A stretch of DNA of 42,614 nucleotides from Chitinophagales bacterium (GTDB taxonomy: Bacteria > Bacteroidota > Bacteroidia > Chitinophagales > Chitinophagaceae). The notes below the pieces were generated by a model, which was given only the letters and a program-made list of their open reading frames with translations, was not told where the DNA came from and ran no database searches. Below are positions 16,671 through 25,640 of this stretch, piece by piece. The position numbers were made by a program, and so were the translations under genes. Location: contig JAATGJ010000134.1 of assembly GCA_015654695.1 (NCBI GenBank), forward strand, positions 1 to 42,614. Direction: 5' to 3'. Within the stretch, counting starts at the first letter, position 1. Each line of letters starts with the position of its first letter.

Positions 16671-17357
16671 ATGTTGAATTATTCTACCAGCGAAGAGAAT
16701 TATATCAAGGCTATTTTTCATTTGCAGCAGGCGGACGGCAACGTCACTACCAACGAACTGGCCGCTGAACTAAAGACCAAACCGGCATCCGTCACCGATA
16801 TGATGAAAAAACTAAAGACGAAGAAACTGGTACACTACCGGGCTTATCATGGGTTCCGGTTAAGCGCTGACGGCACTAAGCTGGCGCTGATCATTATCCG
16901 TCGTCACCGGTTATGGGAATTCTTTTTAGCGGAAAAATTAAAGTTTAGCTGGGAAGAAGTACATGCCGTAGCGGAAGACCTGGAACATGTCAGCAGTAAA
17001 AAGTTGATAGATAAGCTGGATGAATTCCTCAGCTTTCCACGCTTTGATCCCCATGGTGATCCTATACCCGACAGCAATGGGAAAATTGAAACCAGCAAAC
17101 AGGTCTGCCTGCAGGATCTTCCTTTGAATAAATTGGCGATGGTATCGCATGTCAGCGATCAGTCAAAGGAAATGCTTGAACTGCTGGGACATAAAAAGAT
17201 CGGTATCGGTACAAAACTGGAAGTAAAACGAAAATTCAATTTTGACAACTCACTGGAGATAAAGATCCGCCAGCCAAGAAGAACCTCCCCGGACCAACCG
17301 CCCATAAATATCAGTGAGCAACTATCCAATAACATTTTTGCAAAATACGATGAGTAA
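16671..17357 (+). CDS. mntR: DtxR/MntR-family metal-dependent transcriptional regulator
   Basis: 228 residues in the order expected for the long DtxR type: N-terminal winged helix (SEENYIKAIFHLQ...VTTNELAAELKTKPASVTDMMKKLKTKKLVHY), dimerisation/metal domain (RRHRLWEFFLAEKLKFSWEEVHAVAEDLEHVSSKKLIDKLDEFL, with FPRFDPHGDPIP), and a C-terminal SH3-like FeoA domain (LPLNKLAMVSHVSDQSKEM to the end). The His/Glu/Asp positions of the metal sites are present. Adjacent mntH and the overlapping start codon point to manganese as the co-repressor, which is inference. A palindromic candidate operator overlaps its own promoter. Confidence 0.92.
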   Translation: MLNYSTSEENYIKAIFHLQQADGNVTTNELAAELKTKPASVTDMMKKLKTKKLVHYRAYHGFRLSADGTKLALIIIRRHRLWEFFLAEKLKFSWEEVHAVAEDLEHVSSKKLIDKLDEFLSFPRFDPHGDPIPDSNGKIETSKQVCLQDLPLNKLAMVSHVSDQSKEMLELLGHKKIGIGTKLEVKRKFNFDNSLEIKIRQPRRTSPDQPPINISEQLSNNIFAKYDE

Positions 17358-19281
17358 GAAACATGATGATATATCGCTGAGCGAAGTTCATGAATCGGTG
17401 GATACTACTTCTGTTAAAAAACAAGGCTGGAGAAGGGTACTGTCTTTTTTTGGCCCGGCCTATCTTGTTAGCGTAGGATACATGGACCCGGGTAACTGGG
17501 CTACTGATCTTGCAGGCGGCAGTAAATACGGCTATACATTAATATGGGTATTACTGATGAGTAACCTGATGGCCTTGTTGCTGCAGAGTTTGAGTGCAAG
17601 ACTTGGCATAGTAAGAGGAAGAGACCTGGCACAAGCCAACCGGGAGACTTATCCTAAAAAAATGAATTTTATTTTATGGGTGCTGGCCGAGATCGCTATA
17701 GCCGCCTGTGACCTGGCCGAGATACTGGGCATGGCAATAGGAATACAGCTACTTACCGGCTTGCCGTTGATATGGGGTGTGTCCATCACAGTACTGGATA
17801 CATTTTTATTACTTTACCTCCAGCGCCTGGGCATCCGTAAAATGGAAGCATTCATTATCGGGCTGATAGCGGTAATAGGAATTTGTTTCCTGGTAAATAT
17901 CATTATCGCAGATCCGCACCTGCATGATGTACTGAAAGGACTTATTCCTTCTTTACCTGATGCAAAAGACCTGTATGCAGCCAAGGGTATGAGCAATGCA
18001 TTACCCAGGGAAACCGCTTTATATTTAGCCATAGGTATCATCGGCGCTACGGTAATGCCACATAACTTATACCTGCATTCTGCATTGGTGCAAACCAGGA
18101 AGATCAAAAAAACAAACCAAGGCATCAAACAGGCATTGAAGTATAGTTTTATTGATAGCGCCGTCGCCCTCAACATAGCCTTTCTTATCAATGCAGCCAT
18201 CCTTATACTGGCAGCCACTGTGTTTTTTCAAACCGGCAAAACTGACGTAGGAGAAATAAAGCAGGCGCATGAATTATTATCTCCCATGCTCGGATCCAGT
18301 TTTGCCTCCACTCTCTTCGCCATTGCGTTGATAGCATCGGGTCAAAGCTCCACCGTAACCGGAACGCTGGCGGGGCAAATTGTAATGGAAGGTTATTTAC
18401 GTCTCCGTATCAATCCTATCATGCGAAGACTGATCACTCGCTTAATAGCCATCATTCCCGCTATTATAGTCATCGCTGTGTTTGGCGAGGAAGAAGTGGA
18501 TAGCCTGTTAATTTTCAGCCAGGTGGTACTGAGCCTGCAACTGGGCTTTGCAGTAATACCGCTTATTCATTTTGTCAGCGATAAAAGAACGATGGGTAGC
18601 TTCGCTATTAAACCTGTTATACAATTTCTCGCATGGCTCGTCGCTTCCATACTGGTGTACCTGAATTTAAAAATGCTGGCCGGAGAGGCTATCCGTTTCT
18701 TTGACAGCTCAGGTAGCGGCATGGTGAAAATAATAATTGTTGCAGCCGGGCTTTTCTTTATCCTGTTATTGATCTATTCTATTATTTTTCCTTTACTCGC
18801 CAAAAATAAAAAACCAGCTTCCATACAAATGCATCCTGATATTTTAGGTTTACAAAATTTAGATATCCCCGTTTATAAAAAGATCGCGATAGGGTTGGAT
18901 TTTAGCGAGAATGACATAAAGCTGCTGGCAGCAGCGATCGGGCAGGCCAGGCAGGATACCCGGTTCATTCTTATACACGTGGTAGAAAGCCCTACGGCCA
19001 TATTGCTGGGCGAGGAAACCGGGGATTACGAAACAGGGAAAGATAAAGAGAGACTTGAACTTTTTGTCAATCATTTAAAAGAAAAAGGATTTGAATCGGA
19101 AGGCATCTTAGGTTTTCGCCATAGTGCCAAAGAAATTATACGGATTGTAAAAGAAGAAAAAGCAGATATGCTCGTACTGGGCGCGCATGGTCATACAGGG
19201 TTGAAAGATTTTATTTATGGTGAGACGGTCAATGCCGTCCGGCATGAAATAAAAATACCCGTGCTGGTAGTCAATTTATAA
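17350..19281 (+). CDS. mntH: Nramp divalent metal transporter fused to C-terminal UspA domain
   Basis: 643 residues from the ATG at 17350, which overlaps the mntR stop in ATGAGTAA and implies translational coupling; an upstream in-frame ATG at 17314 is rejected. Residues 30-480 form the 11-TM Nramp transporter with TM1 metal-site motif MDPGNWATDLAGG (DPGN at 46-49) and TM6 motif VMPHNLYLHS (MPHN at 236-239). It should import Mn2+ or Fe2+ driven by protons. From about residue 508 to the end is a universal stress domain (KKIAIGLDFSENDIK... VLGAHGHTGLKDFIYGE), with the GxxG-x9-G nucleotide loop nearly intact. The cytoplasmic Usp domain may sense ATP; that is inference. Confidence 0.93.
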   Translation: MSKKHDDISLSEVHESVDTTSVKKQGWRRVLSFFGPAYLVSVGYMDPGNWATDLAGGSKYGYTLIWVLLMSNLMALLLQSLSARLGIVRGRDLAQANRETYPKKMNFILWVLAEIAIAACDLAEILGMAIGIQLLTGLPLIWGVSITVLDTFLLLYLQRLGIRKMEAFIIGLIAVIGICFLVNIIIADPHLHDVLKGLIPSLPDAKDLYAAKGMSNALPRETALYLAIGIIGATVMPHNLYLHSALVQTRKIKKTNQGIKQALKYSFIDSAVALNIAFLINAAILILAATVFFQTGKTDVGEIKQAHELLSPMLGSSFASTLFAIALIASGQSSTVTGTLAGQIVMEGYLRLRINPIMRRLITRLIAIIPAIIVIAVFGEEEVDSLLIFSQVVLSLQLGFAVIPLIHFVSDKRTMGSFAIKPVIQFLAWLVASILVYLNLKMLAGEAIRFFDSSGSGMVKIIIVAAGLFFILLLIYSIIFPLLAKNKKPASIQMHPDILGLQNLDIPVYKKIAIGLDFSENDIKLLAAAIGQARQDTRFILIHVVESPTAILLGEETGDYETGKDKERLELFVNHLKEKGFESEGILGFRHSAKEIIRIVKEEKADMLVLGAHGHTGLKDFIYGETVNAVRHEIKIPVLVVNL

Positions 19282-19285
19282 AAAA

Positions 19286-19936
19286 TCATCGGGCGGCAGA
19301 AGCAGAATGAGTGGAATTGTTATTCTTTGAACCGTTGTGGTTACTGCCTCTTGAATGGCTACGCAGCAAATGTTTAAAGCGGCTGAATGTTTCCGGTTTG
19401 ATATTCAGGTAAGAAGCCAGGTATTTCTGGGGCACCCGCTGCATCAGGTCAGGGTTCTTCATTACAAAATTCAGAAATCTTTCCCTCGGTGTCATCTTCA
19501 CCATTTGCATCTGCCACTTGTCTTTGATCATCATGGTATGTGTAATGACCAGCCTTCCCAGGTGTTCCATTTTTTTAGACAGGGTATATAATTTTTCCAG
19601 GTCGTCAAACTGGATAGACACAAATACAGAAGGTTCAATCGTTTCAATATAATACTCGGAAGGTGTGCGGCTATGAAAAGATTCCTGGCTTAAAATAATA
19701 TGCCCTTCCATAGATATCTGGGTATTGATCTCCTGGCTGTTCTTTTTATAATATTTACGAACGAGCCCTTTTACGAGGAAGTTGAAATAATTTTCCACCT
19801 CTCCTTCTTTGGTAAGGAATTCCTTTTTACCCACTTTTCTTATTTTGATAATAGGAATGAGGCATTTTGTAAATTCTTCATCTGTTATATTTACAAACTT
19901 CCGGAGATACGCTAAAAATGGGCGAAGTGTTTCCAT
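19286..19936 (-). CDS. Crp/Fnr-family transcriptional regulator
   Basis: 216 residues from ATG at 19934-19936 (METLRPFLAYLRKFVNITDEE); a longer frame open to 20068 adds 44 non-conserved residues. A cyclic-nucleotide-binding-like beta-roll comes first (VGKKEFLTKEGEVENYFNFLVKGLVRKYY), then a helical linker and a C-terminal helix-turn-helix (VPQKYLASYLNIKPETFSRFKHLLR). The effector pocket lacks the Crp-type RxS/T cAMP signature, as in most short Bacteroidota members. It has no cysteine cluster at the N-terminus, so it is not an Fnr-type oxygen sensor. The tail is Ser/Asn-rich. Its end lies 4 nt from the convergent mntH end. Target genes unknown. Confidence 0.88.
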   Translation of the reverse strand: METLRPFLAYLRKFVNITDEEFTKCLIPIIKIRKVGKKEFLTKEGEVENYFNFLVKGLVRKYYKKNSQEINTQISMEGHIILSQESFHSRTPSEYYIETIEPSVFVSIQFDDLEKLYTLSKKMEHLGRLVITHTMMIKDKWQMQMVKMTPRERFLNFVMKNPDLMQRVPQKYLASYLNIKPETFSRFKHLLRSHSRGSNHNGSKNNNSTHSASAAR

Positions 19937-20103
19937 GCTGCTAATCAAGTGGCATAAGTTACGAAATAATTGATTCAGATCAAGAGAATAAAAATGCCTT
20001 TTATTAAGGCAGACATTATGCCGGATTTTTGGAAGGCGGTGAATTCGATAAAACCTTAGCTTTGCCACCTCCTGAATTTTAACTTTTTAAACCCGTTTTA
20101 TTT

Positions 20104-21336
20104 ATGGCCCAAAAGATCAAAGTTGCAAACCCTGTAGTAGAACTCGACGGCGACGAAATGACACGAATCATCTGGACATTCATCAAGAACAAGCTGATCC
20201 TCCCCTACTTAGAGCTTGATATTAAATACTTTGACCTCGGCCTGGAATACCGCGACCAGACCAATGACCAGGTAACTATTGACGCAGCCAACGCCATCAA
20301 ACAATACGGTGTAGGCATTAAATGCGCCACTATAACACCCGATGAAGACAGGGTAAAAGAATTTAACCTGAAGAATATGTGGAAAAGTCCAAACGGTACT
20401 ATCCGTAATATTCTTGACGGAACTGTTTTCCGCGAGCCGATAGTGATTAAAAACATCCCCAGGCTCGTTACTAACTGGACGGCCCCGATCATTGTAGGCC
20501 GTCATGCTTTTGGTGACCAGTACCGGGCTACCGATACGGTGATCAAAGGAAAAGGCAAACTCACCATGACCTTTACACCCGATGGCGGTGGCGAACCACA
20601 GGTCTTTGAAGTATTTAATTTCAAAGGTGATGGCGTCGCCATGAGTATGTATAACACCGATGAAAGCATAAAGGGTTTTGCCCGGAGTTGCTTTAACATG
20701 GCTTTAAGTAAGAAATGGCCTTTATACCTTTCTACAAAAAATACTATTCTAAAAAAATACGATGGCCGTTTCAAAGATATTTTTGAAGAGATATACCAGG
20801 ATGAATTCAAAGCGAAATACGTTGAAGCAGGAATTACGTATGAACACCGCCTGATAGACGATATGGTGGCCAGTGCATTAAAATGGAACGGCAATTTTGT
20901 ATGGGCCTGCAAAAATTATGATGGTGATGTACAAAGTGATACAGTGGCGCAGGGTTTTGGTTCGCTTGGTTTAATGACATCAGTACTCGTAACACCTGAC
21001 GGCAAAACGATGGAAGCAGAAGCGGCGCATGGTACGGTAACACGTCACTACCGGGAACATCAGAAAGGAAATCCCACTTCTACCAATCCTATCGCTTCGA
21101 TCTTCGCATGGACAAGAGGGCTTGCATTCAGGGGAAAATTAGATAATAACCAACCCCTGGTTGACTTTGCCAATGCATTGGAAGAAGTTTGTATTGAAAC
21201 AGTAGAAGAAGGAAAGATGACCAAGGATCTCGCCATTACCATCAAACCACGGGTAGAACACGGAAAAGATTATTTATATACGGAAGAATTCCTCGATGCT
21301 ATTGATGCCAACCTGAAGAAAAAGATGGGACTTTAG
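20104..21336 (+). CDS. icd: NADP-dependent isocitrate dehydrogenase, homodimeric type
   Basis: 410 residues. The sequence is of the eukaryote-like type [23 protein letters not shown] at the start, [20 protein letters not shown] (phosphate/substrate loop), [46 protein letters not shown], and [17 protein letters not shown] with the His/Arg that contact the NADP 2'-phosphate. It converts isocitrate to 2-oxoglutarate in the TCA cycle and supplies NADPH. A candidate -7 element TAGCTTTG lies at 20057-20064, without a well-placed -33 box. A REP-like palindrome and a terminator follow the stop codon. Confidence 0.97.
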   Translation: MAQKIKVANPVVELDGDEMTRIIWTFIKNKLILPYLELDIKYFDLGLEYRDQTNDQVTIDAANAIKQYGVGIKCATITPDEDRVKEFNLKNMWKSPNGTIRNILDGTVFREPIVIKNIPRLVTNWTAPIIVGRHAFGDQYRATDTVIKGKGKLTMTFTPDGGGEPQVFEVFNFKGDGVAMSMYNTDESIKGFARSCFNMALSKKWPLYLSTKNTILKKYDGRFKDIFEEIYQDEFKAKYVEAGITYEHRLIDDMVASALKWNGNFVWACKNYDGDVQSDTVAQGFGSLGLMTSVLVTPDGKTMEAEAAHGTVTRHYREHQKGNPTSTNPIASIFAWTRGLAFRGKLDNNQPLVDFANALEEVCIETVEEGKMTKDLAITIKPRVEHGKDYLYTEEFLDAIDANLKKKMGL

Positions 21337-21349
21337 TTATGCATTGTGA

Positions 21350-21372
21350 GCCTGCCTGTCCGGTAGGCAGGT
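21350..21372. repeat. REP-like palindrome, second copy
   Basis: CCTGCCTGTCCGGTAGGCAGG has 7-bp arms CCTGCCT/AGGCAGG. It is a close variant of the element at 2171-2191. It lies between the icd stop codon and the terminator. Confidence 0.55.
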
Positions 21373-21381
21373 TATAAGTTT

Positions 21382-21413
21382 AAAGCGTTTCATATTACTG
21401 GAACGCTTTTTTT
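21382..21413 (+). terminator. Rho-independent terminator after icd
   Basis: AAAGCGTT and AACGCTTT form an 8-bp stem around a 12-nt loop, followed directly by a run of T. Confidence 0.85.
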
Positions 21414-21481
21414 ATACTCTAAATTAAGTACTACTGCTTTTATATAAGTTCATTAATTTACTTTTCAAAACCCACCCCGAC

Positions 21482-22684
21482 ATGGATCTTATAGCACTAG
21501 CCATCGCACCAGGTATTGCCATCTGTCTTTTTATTTTTTACCGTGATGCTTTTAACCGGGAACCTAAACGAAACCTGCTTATCACATTTGTTCTTGGGGC
21601 GCTGACTGTATTCCCGGCTGCGTTTATAGAAACAACCCTGATCAACGAAAAAGAGAATGGAATCATACAAATGGCTGTCCGTGCTTTTTTTATGGTAGCG
21701 CTGGTAGAAGAGCTGGGAAAATTTTCGGTAGTACGGTTTTATTCCTACCCAAAAAAAAGTTTTGATGAACCACTGGATGGCATTGTTTATTCTGTCATGG
21801 CCAGTATGGGATTTGCCACGCTGGAAAATATATTTTATGTTATCAATACAAAGGAAGGCTTCTCAGGATACCAGATCGGTTTTTTCAGGATGTTCACCGC
21901 AGTGCCCGCCCATGCTGCATTTGGCGTATTGATGGGATACTATGCAGGTAAAGCAAAATTCGATCCTGCCAATAGTGTTTCCTGGTTATTAAAAGGGTTG
22001 TTCTGGGCCGTTTTTTTCCATGGCGCTTATGACTTCTTTTTGTTCCTGCAGAATTCACCTGAGGTAAACCAGGATGTAGCCGGTGGATTATTATTTATCG
22101 GGGCTATGGTATCTTTTATTATTGGCCTCCGTCTTAGTTTCAAACATATTAAAACCCACCGTCTTCTTTCGCAACAGGCATACTTTCCAACGAAATCCCT
22201 GGCAATACGACAAGCTAATGCGAATGACATTCCACTCATCCGCGATCTCACTTTTAAAATATGGCCGCAAACCTATAGTTCAATTTTATCCAAAGAACAG
22301 GTAGATTATATGCTGAGCCTGATGTACAGCGAAAAGGCATTGCAGGAACAGATGCAGCAGAATCATGAATTCATCATTGTCTATGATGGTAAAGAACCTG
22401 TTGGCTTTGCTTCATACAGTGTAATAACCCCGCAGGTTTTTAAATTGCATAAAATATATGTATTGCCTTCGCAACAGGGAAAAGGAACAGGAAAGTATAT
22501 CGTTGATCAGCTTGTTGCTGCCATCAAAACAAAAGGAGCCACATCGCTTCAGCTGAATGTGAACAGGAATAATAATGCAAAAGCATTTTATGAAAAGATC
22601 GGCTTTGCCGTGATCAAAGAAGAAGATATTGATATTGGCAACGGGTATTTTATGAATGATTATGTGATGGAGAAGAAAGTCTGA
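21482..22684 (+). CDS. PrsW-type intramembrane protease fused to a GNAT acetyltransferase
   Basis: 400 residues, single uninterrupted frame. Residues 1-225 form a multi-pass PrsW domain with the expected conserved acidic and histidine residues: EELGKF (Glu76, Glu77), GFATLENIFYV (Glu115), HAAFGVLMGYY (His144) and FFHGAYDFF (His180, Asp184). PrsW is a glutamic-type membrane protease of the CPBP/ABI superfamily, known for anti-sigma-factor cleavage in Bacillus. Residues 240-400 are a complete GNAT fold with the acetyl-CoA loop Q-G-K-G-T-G at 332-337 and the C-terminal NVNRNNNAKAFYEKIGF motif. Whether the two domains work together is unknown. No sigma/anti-sigma pair is adjacent. Confidence 0.9.
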   Translation: MDLIALAIAPGIAICLFIFYRDAFNREPKRNLLITFVLGALTVFPAAFIETTLINEKENGIIQMAVRAFFMVALVEELGKFSVVRFYSYPKKSFDEPLDGIVYSVMASMGFATLENIFYVINTKEGFSGYQIGFFRMFTAVPAHAAFGVLMGYYAGKAKFDPANSVSWLLKGLFWAVFFHGAYDFFLFLQNSPEVNQDVAGGLLFIGAMVSFIIGLRLSFKHIKTHRLLSQQAYFPTKSLAIRQANANDIPLIRDLTFKIWPQTYSSILSKEQVDYMLSLMYSEKALQEQMQQNHEFIIVYDGKEPVGFASYSVITPQVFKLHKIYVLPSQQGKGTGKYIVDQLVAAIKTKGATSLQLNVNRNNNAKAFYEKIGFAVIKEEDIDIGNGYFMNDYVMEKKV

Positions 22685-22782
22685 GAGAGCACTTAAGAGT
22701 TACTAGCTAGAGTTACGAGTGTGGGTCGCTCATCGGTTGCCAATTGCCTGTTGCTTATTGTATATTCCCTATTCACCATTCA

Positions 22783-23235
22783 CTACTGATCACTCACCTT
22801 CCCGCAATTGAGATATTTCTTCGGGTCCAGCGGGGTTTCAAAATCATATACCATCAATTCTATCTTATCACCGGGCTTGATGATACCGATGGCGTCACCA
22901 CCCTGTAATTTCTGTCCTTTTACTACTTTCACCTTTGTTATACCTGAGTAATAGAAGTAATAATCTTTATTGTTGAACATTACCTCCCATTTACCGTCTT
23001 CATCCCGCATAATATTGGTGACCGTTCCATTGATGCAGGCTTTTACAGTAGTATCAGATGCGCTGGTCAAAATGATCTTTGGTTGTTCCACTCCCAGGCT
23101 ATACGCTTGTTTTTCCGCCGGAGGTTCTACCGCTTCATTCAACGGGCAGGATAGTTTTAATGAATCTTTTTTTTGCGCCGGCAAACTAATGGGCAAACAA
23201 AATAACAGTGCCAGTAAACAGATCTGAATTTTCAT
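22783..23235 (-). CDS. Secreted degenerate LytM/M23-like protein
   Basis: 150 residues with signal peptide (MKIQICLLALLFCLPISLPAQ). The C-terminal half follows the strand order of the M23 (LytM) fold: ACINGTVTNIMRDEDGKWEVMFNNKDYYFYYSGITKVKVVKGQKLQGGDAIGII, then a final LDPKKYLNC matching the LDP-x-x-YL end of M23 domains. The zinc-binding HxxxD and HxH motifs are missing: where active enzymes have PHLHFE, this has IELMVYDFE. It is therefore predicted to be a non-catalytic peptidoglycan-binding or regulatory LytM domain, like EnvC/NlpD. Co-oriented with the 99-aa protein upstream, 14 nt apart. Confidence 0.75.
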   Translation of the reverse strand: MKIQICLLALLFCLPISLPAQKKDSLKLSCPLNEAVEPPAEKQAYSLGVEQPKIILTSASDTTVKACINGTVTNIMRDEDGKWEVMFNNKDYYFYYSGITKVKVVKGQKLQGGDAIGIIKPGDKIELMVYDFETPLDPKKYLNCGKVSDQ

Positions 23236-23249
23236 AAGTATTGTTTTCT

Positions 23250-23549
23250 TTAGTTTTTATGCATCGTTAGTTTCTTAGCCATCTCCGCACCCATTCCCTC
23301 GGCGGAAGCGCCATAGCCCGTCACCAAAACACCTTTATGCCCTTTGTTGCCTTCTATCGCGTACACCGTAGCTTCATCAGCCGGGTCTGAATTACCTTCA
23401 AAGCGATAAAACTCAGTGATCTCAAAATCCTCCACCTTAAAGGTATGGTCATGACATACCAGGCAATTCTCCGACAGGTTGAAATCCATGGTATAGCCTC
23501 TTTGTTTTAATCCATTCACCGCAGCGGATACTGTATCGTAAATGTACAT
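23250..23549 (-). CDS. Conserved small protein (often mislabelled PRPP synthetase)
   Basis: 99 residues. It matches a widespread Bacteroidota family with the pattern 'YDTxSxAxxxLKxxGYxxDFNL...FEVxExxRFEG.S.P.D.....YAI....G.KGVLV..YG' seen here as YDTVSAAVNGLKQRGYTMDFNL, ITEFYRFEGNSDPADEATVYAIE and GHKGVLVTGYGASAEGM. As I recall, database entries for such proteins carry the name phosphoribosylpyrophosphate synthetase, but no PRPP-binding or ATP-binding motif is present and the protein is a third of the size. Real function unknown. It lies just upstream of the LytM-like gene, probably co-transcribed. Confidence 0.8.
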   Translation of the reverse strand: MYIYDTVSAAVNGLKQRGYTMDFNLSENCLVCHDHTFKVEDFEITEFYRFEGNSDPADEATVYAIEGNKGHKGVLVTGYGASAEGMGAEMAKKLTMHKN

Positions 23550-23607
23550 AAGTAAAAAATTTATCCAAAGTTAGGAAACCTTATCTTCTTACCGGGAGAC
23601 AAGTAGC

Positions 23608-24108
23608 TCAATGCACCAGGATATGGGTTTGCTTAATAATCCCCATTACAAAAGCGCTTTGCACATTCCCTATATTTTCCACTTCACTCAATTTGTTGAC
23701 GTGAAAATCATAATAAGCATCCATATTCTCCACCACCACCTTCAGCATAAAATCAAACTCCCCTGAAATATTGTAGCATTCGATCACCTCGTTCATTTCA
23801 TGGATAGCCTTAATAAATTTTGCGCCGGCAGTTTTGTTGTGCTGCTTCAGCGATACATAGCAGATCACCATCAGGTTTTTTTTCACTTTGGTATGATCCA
23901 CCAGCGTTGCATATTGTTTGATCACTCCTGCTTCCTCCATTCGCTTGATGCGTTCATGCACCGGTGTAGTGCTCAGGTGAACCTTATCAGCAACTTCTTT
24001 TACGGTGATTCTTGCATTTCGCTGCAGCAGTTTAAGAATTTCCAGGTCTTTTTGATCCAGCTTTGCAGCAATAGTGGTTTCATCTTTTTTAATTGTCTTT
24101 GCCATCAC
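23608..24108 (-). CDS. Lrp/AsnC-family transcriptional regulator
   Basis: 166 residues. An N-terminal helix-turn-helix (LDQKDLEILKLLQRNARITVKEVADKVHLSTTPVHERIKRMEEAGVIKQY) is followed by a RAM/AsnC effector domain (CYVSLKQHNKTAGAKFIKAIHEMNEVIECYNISGEFDFMLKVVVENMDAYYDFHVNKLSEVENIGNVQS). These proteins form octamers and respond to amino acids. Divergent placement next to ahcY (117 nt between starts) suggests, but does not show, a link to methionine/SAM cycle control. Confidence 0.93.
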   Translation of the reverse strand: MMAKTIKKDETTIAAKLDQKDLEILKLLQRNARITVKEVADKVHLSTTPVHERIKRMEEAGVIKQYATLVDHTKVKKNLMVICYVSLKQHNKTAGAKFIKAIHEMNEVIECYNISGEFDFMLKVVVENMDAYYDFHVNKLSEVENIGNVQSAFVMGIIKQTHILVH

Positions 24109-24170
24109 TAAACAGGCTTTTATCCTGCAATAAACGAAATAAATGTCATTTAATTCTTAATTTATCATAG

Positions 24171-24204
24171 TTGCATGCCATTTTATTCTAAAAATATAAC
24201 TTTG
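24171..24204 (+). promoter_or_regulatory. Candidate ahcY promoter
   Basis: TAACTTTG at 24197-24204 matches the TAnnTTTG -7 element, and TTG at 24171-24173 could be the -33 element. The 23-nt spacing is longer than usual, so only the -7 box is convincing. Confidence 0.4.
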
Positions 24205-24224
24205 CTATACCTAAATTAAAAACC

Positions 24225-25556
24225 ATGTCTACAACAACAACTTCATCAAAAATTGATTTCTCCATTCCATACAAAGTAGCGGATATCTCGCTGGCAGAAT
24301 GGGGACGTAAAGAAATACGTTTAGCCGAAGCTGAAATGCCCGGATTGATGTCTATCCGTAAAGAATACGGCCCTTCCCAGCCACTGAAAGGTGCAAGAGT
24401 AGCCGGCTGTTTACACATGACCATCCAGACTGCGGTACTCATCGAAACATTAACAGCCCTCGGCGCTGAAGTAAAATGGAGTTCCTGCAATATCTTCTCT
24501 ACACAGGATCATGCCGCTGCCGCTATCGCTGCTGCGGGCATCGGTGTATTTGCCTGGAAAGGACAAACACAGGCAGAAGCCGACTGGTGTATTGAACAAA
24601 CATTGTTCTTTGGTGGCAAGGACAAACCTTTGAATATGATCCTTGATGATGGTGGAGACCTTACTAATATGGTATTGGACACCTATCCTGAATTGATACA
24701 ACACGTAAAAGGTATCTCTGAAGAAACGACTACAGGTGTTCATCGTTTATATGAAAGAGTAGCAAAAGGCACATTACCTATGCCTGCTATCAACGTAAAC
24801 GATTCGGTTACCAAATCTAAATTTGATAATAAATACGGTTGTAAAGAATCACTGGTGGATTCTATCCGCCGCGCTACTGACGTGATGCTGGCTGGTAAAA
24901 TAGCAGTTGTTGGCGGTTATGGTGATGTGGGTAAAGGTTCCGCCGCTTCATTGGCGGGCGCTGGTTGCCGTGTGATCGTTACGGAAATAGATCCTATCTG
25001 CGCATTACAGGCTGCGATGGATGGTTTTGAAGTAAAGAAAATGATTGACGCGGTAAAAGAAGCCGACATTGTTGTTACCGCTTCGGGTTGCCGTGATTTG
25101 ATCCGTGGCGATCATTTCAAACTGATGAAAGATAAAGTGATCGTTTGCAATATCGGCCACTTTGATATTGAAATTGATATCGCCTGGTTGAATACCAACT
25201 ATGGCCATACAAAAGATACGATCAAACCACAGGTGGATATTTATAATGTGGACGGTCATGATGTGATCATTTTAGCTGAAGGCCGTTTAGTGAACCTCGG
25301 TTGCGCTACCGGTCACCCTTCTTTTGTAATGAGTAACTCTTTCTCTAACCAGACCCTGGCACAGATAGAATTGTGGCTTAACCACAAGAACTATGAGAAC
25401 AAAGTATATGTTCTTCCCAAGCACCTGGATGAGAAAGTAGCCCGTCTGCACCTGGCTAAGATCGGTGTTGTACTAGAAGAGCTGACTACTGAACAGGCCG
25501 ATTACTTGGGTATCAGTAAAGAAGGACCTTTCAAGGCGGAACATTATCGTTATTAA
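24225..25556 (+). CDS. ahcY: S-adenosyl-L-homocysteine hydrolase
   Basis: 443 residues. Characteristic motifs include [62 protein letters not shown], and the NAD-binding loop [23 protein letters not shown] followed by [19 protein letters not shown]. The C-terminal PFKAEHYRY matches the conserved family tail that reaches into the partner's cofactor site. The cytoplasmic tetramer splits SAH into adenosine and homocysteine, relieving product inhibition of methyltransferases. A strong terminator follows; the gene appears monocistronic. Confidence 0.97.
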   Translation: MSTTTTSSKIDFSIPYKVADISLAEWGRKEIRLAEAEMPGLMSIRKEYGPSQPLKGARVAGCLHMTIQTAVLIETLTALGAEVKWSSCNIFSTQDHAAAAIAAAGIGVFAWKGQTQAEADWCIEQTLFFGGKDKPLNMILDDGGDLTNMVLDTYPELIQHVKGISEETTTGVHRLYERVAKGTLPMPAINVNDSVTKSKFDNKYGCKESLVDSIRRATDVMLAGKIAVVGGYGDVGKGSAASLAGAGCRVIVTEIDPICALQAAMDGFEVKKMIDAVKEADIVVTASGCRDLIRGDHFKLMKDKVIVCNIGHFDIEIDIAWLNTNYGHTKDTIKPQVDIYNVDGHDVIILAEGRLVNLGCATGHPSFVMSNSFSNQTLAQIELWLNHKNYENKVYVLPKHLDEKVARLHLAKIGVVLEELTTEQADYLGISKEGPFKAEHYRY

Positions 25557-25580
25557 TACCAGCTATTAGCTGCATGTATA

Positions 25581-25607
25581 AACCCACTTCGAAAGAGGTG
25601 GGTTTTT
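25581..25607 (+). terminator. Rho-independent terminator after ahcY
   Basis: AACCCACTTC-GAAA-GAGGTGGGTT is a 10-bp stem (one G-T pair) closed by a GNRA tetraloop and followed by a T-run. Confidence 0.92.
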
Positions 25608-25640
25608 ATTTACCAGATTATCTTTACACAAATCACTACC

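Noticed and set aside
17314-17349. Upstream start for mntH
   Set aside because: It would overlap mntR by 44 nt and adds a non-conserved leader; ATG at 17350 gives the usual stop-start overlap.
20205-20912. Long minus-strand open frames opposite icd
   Set aside because: Icd is a near-complete family match and the antisense frames lack any domain.
23250-23549. PRPP synthetase function for the 99-aa protein
   Set aside because: The name circulates for this family, but the protein is too short and has no PRPP- or ATP-binding motif.
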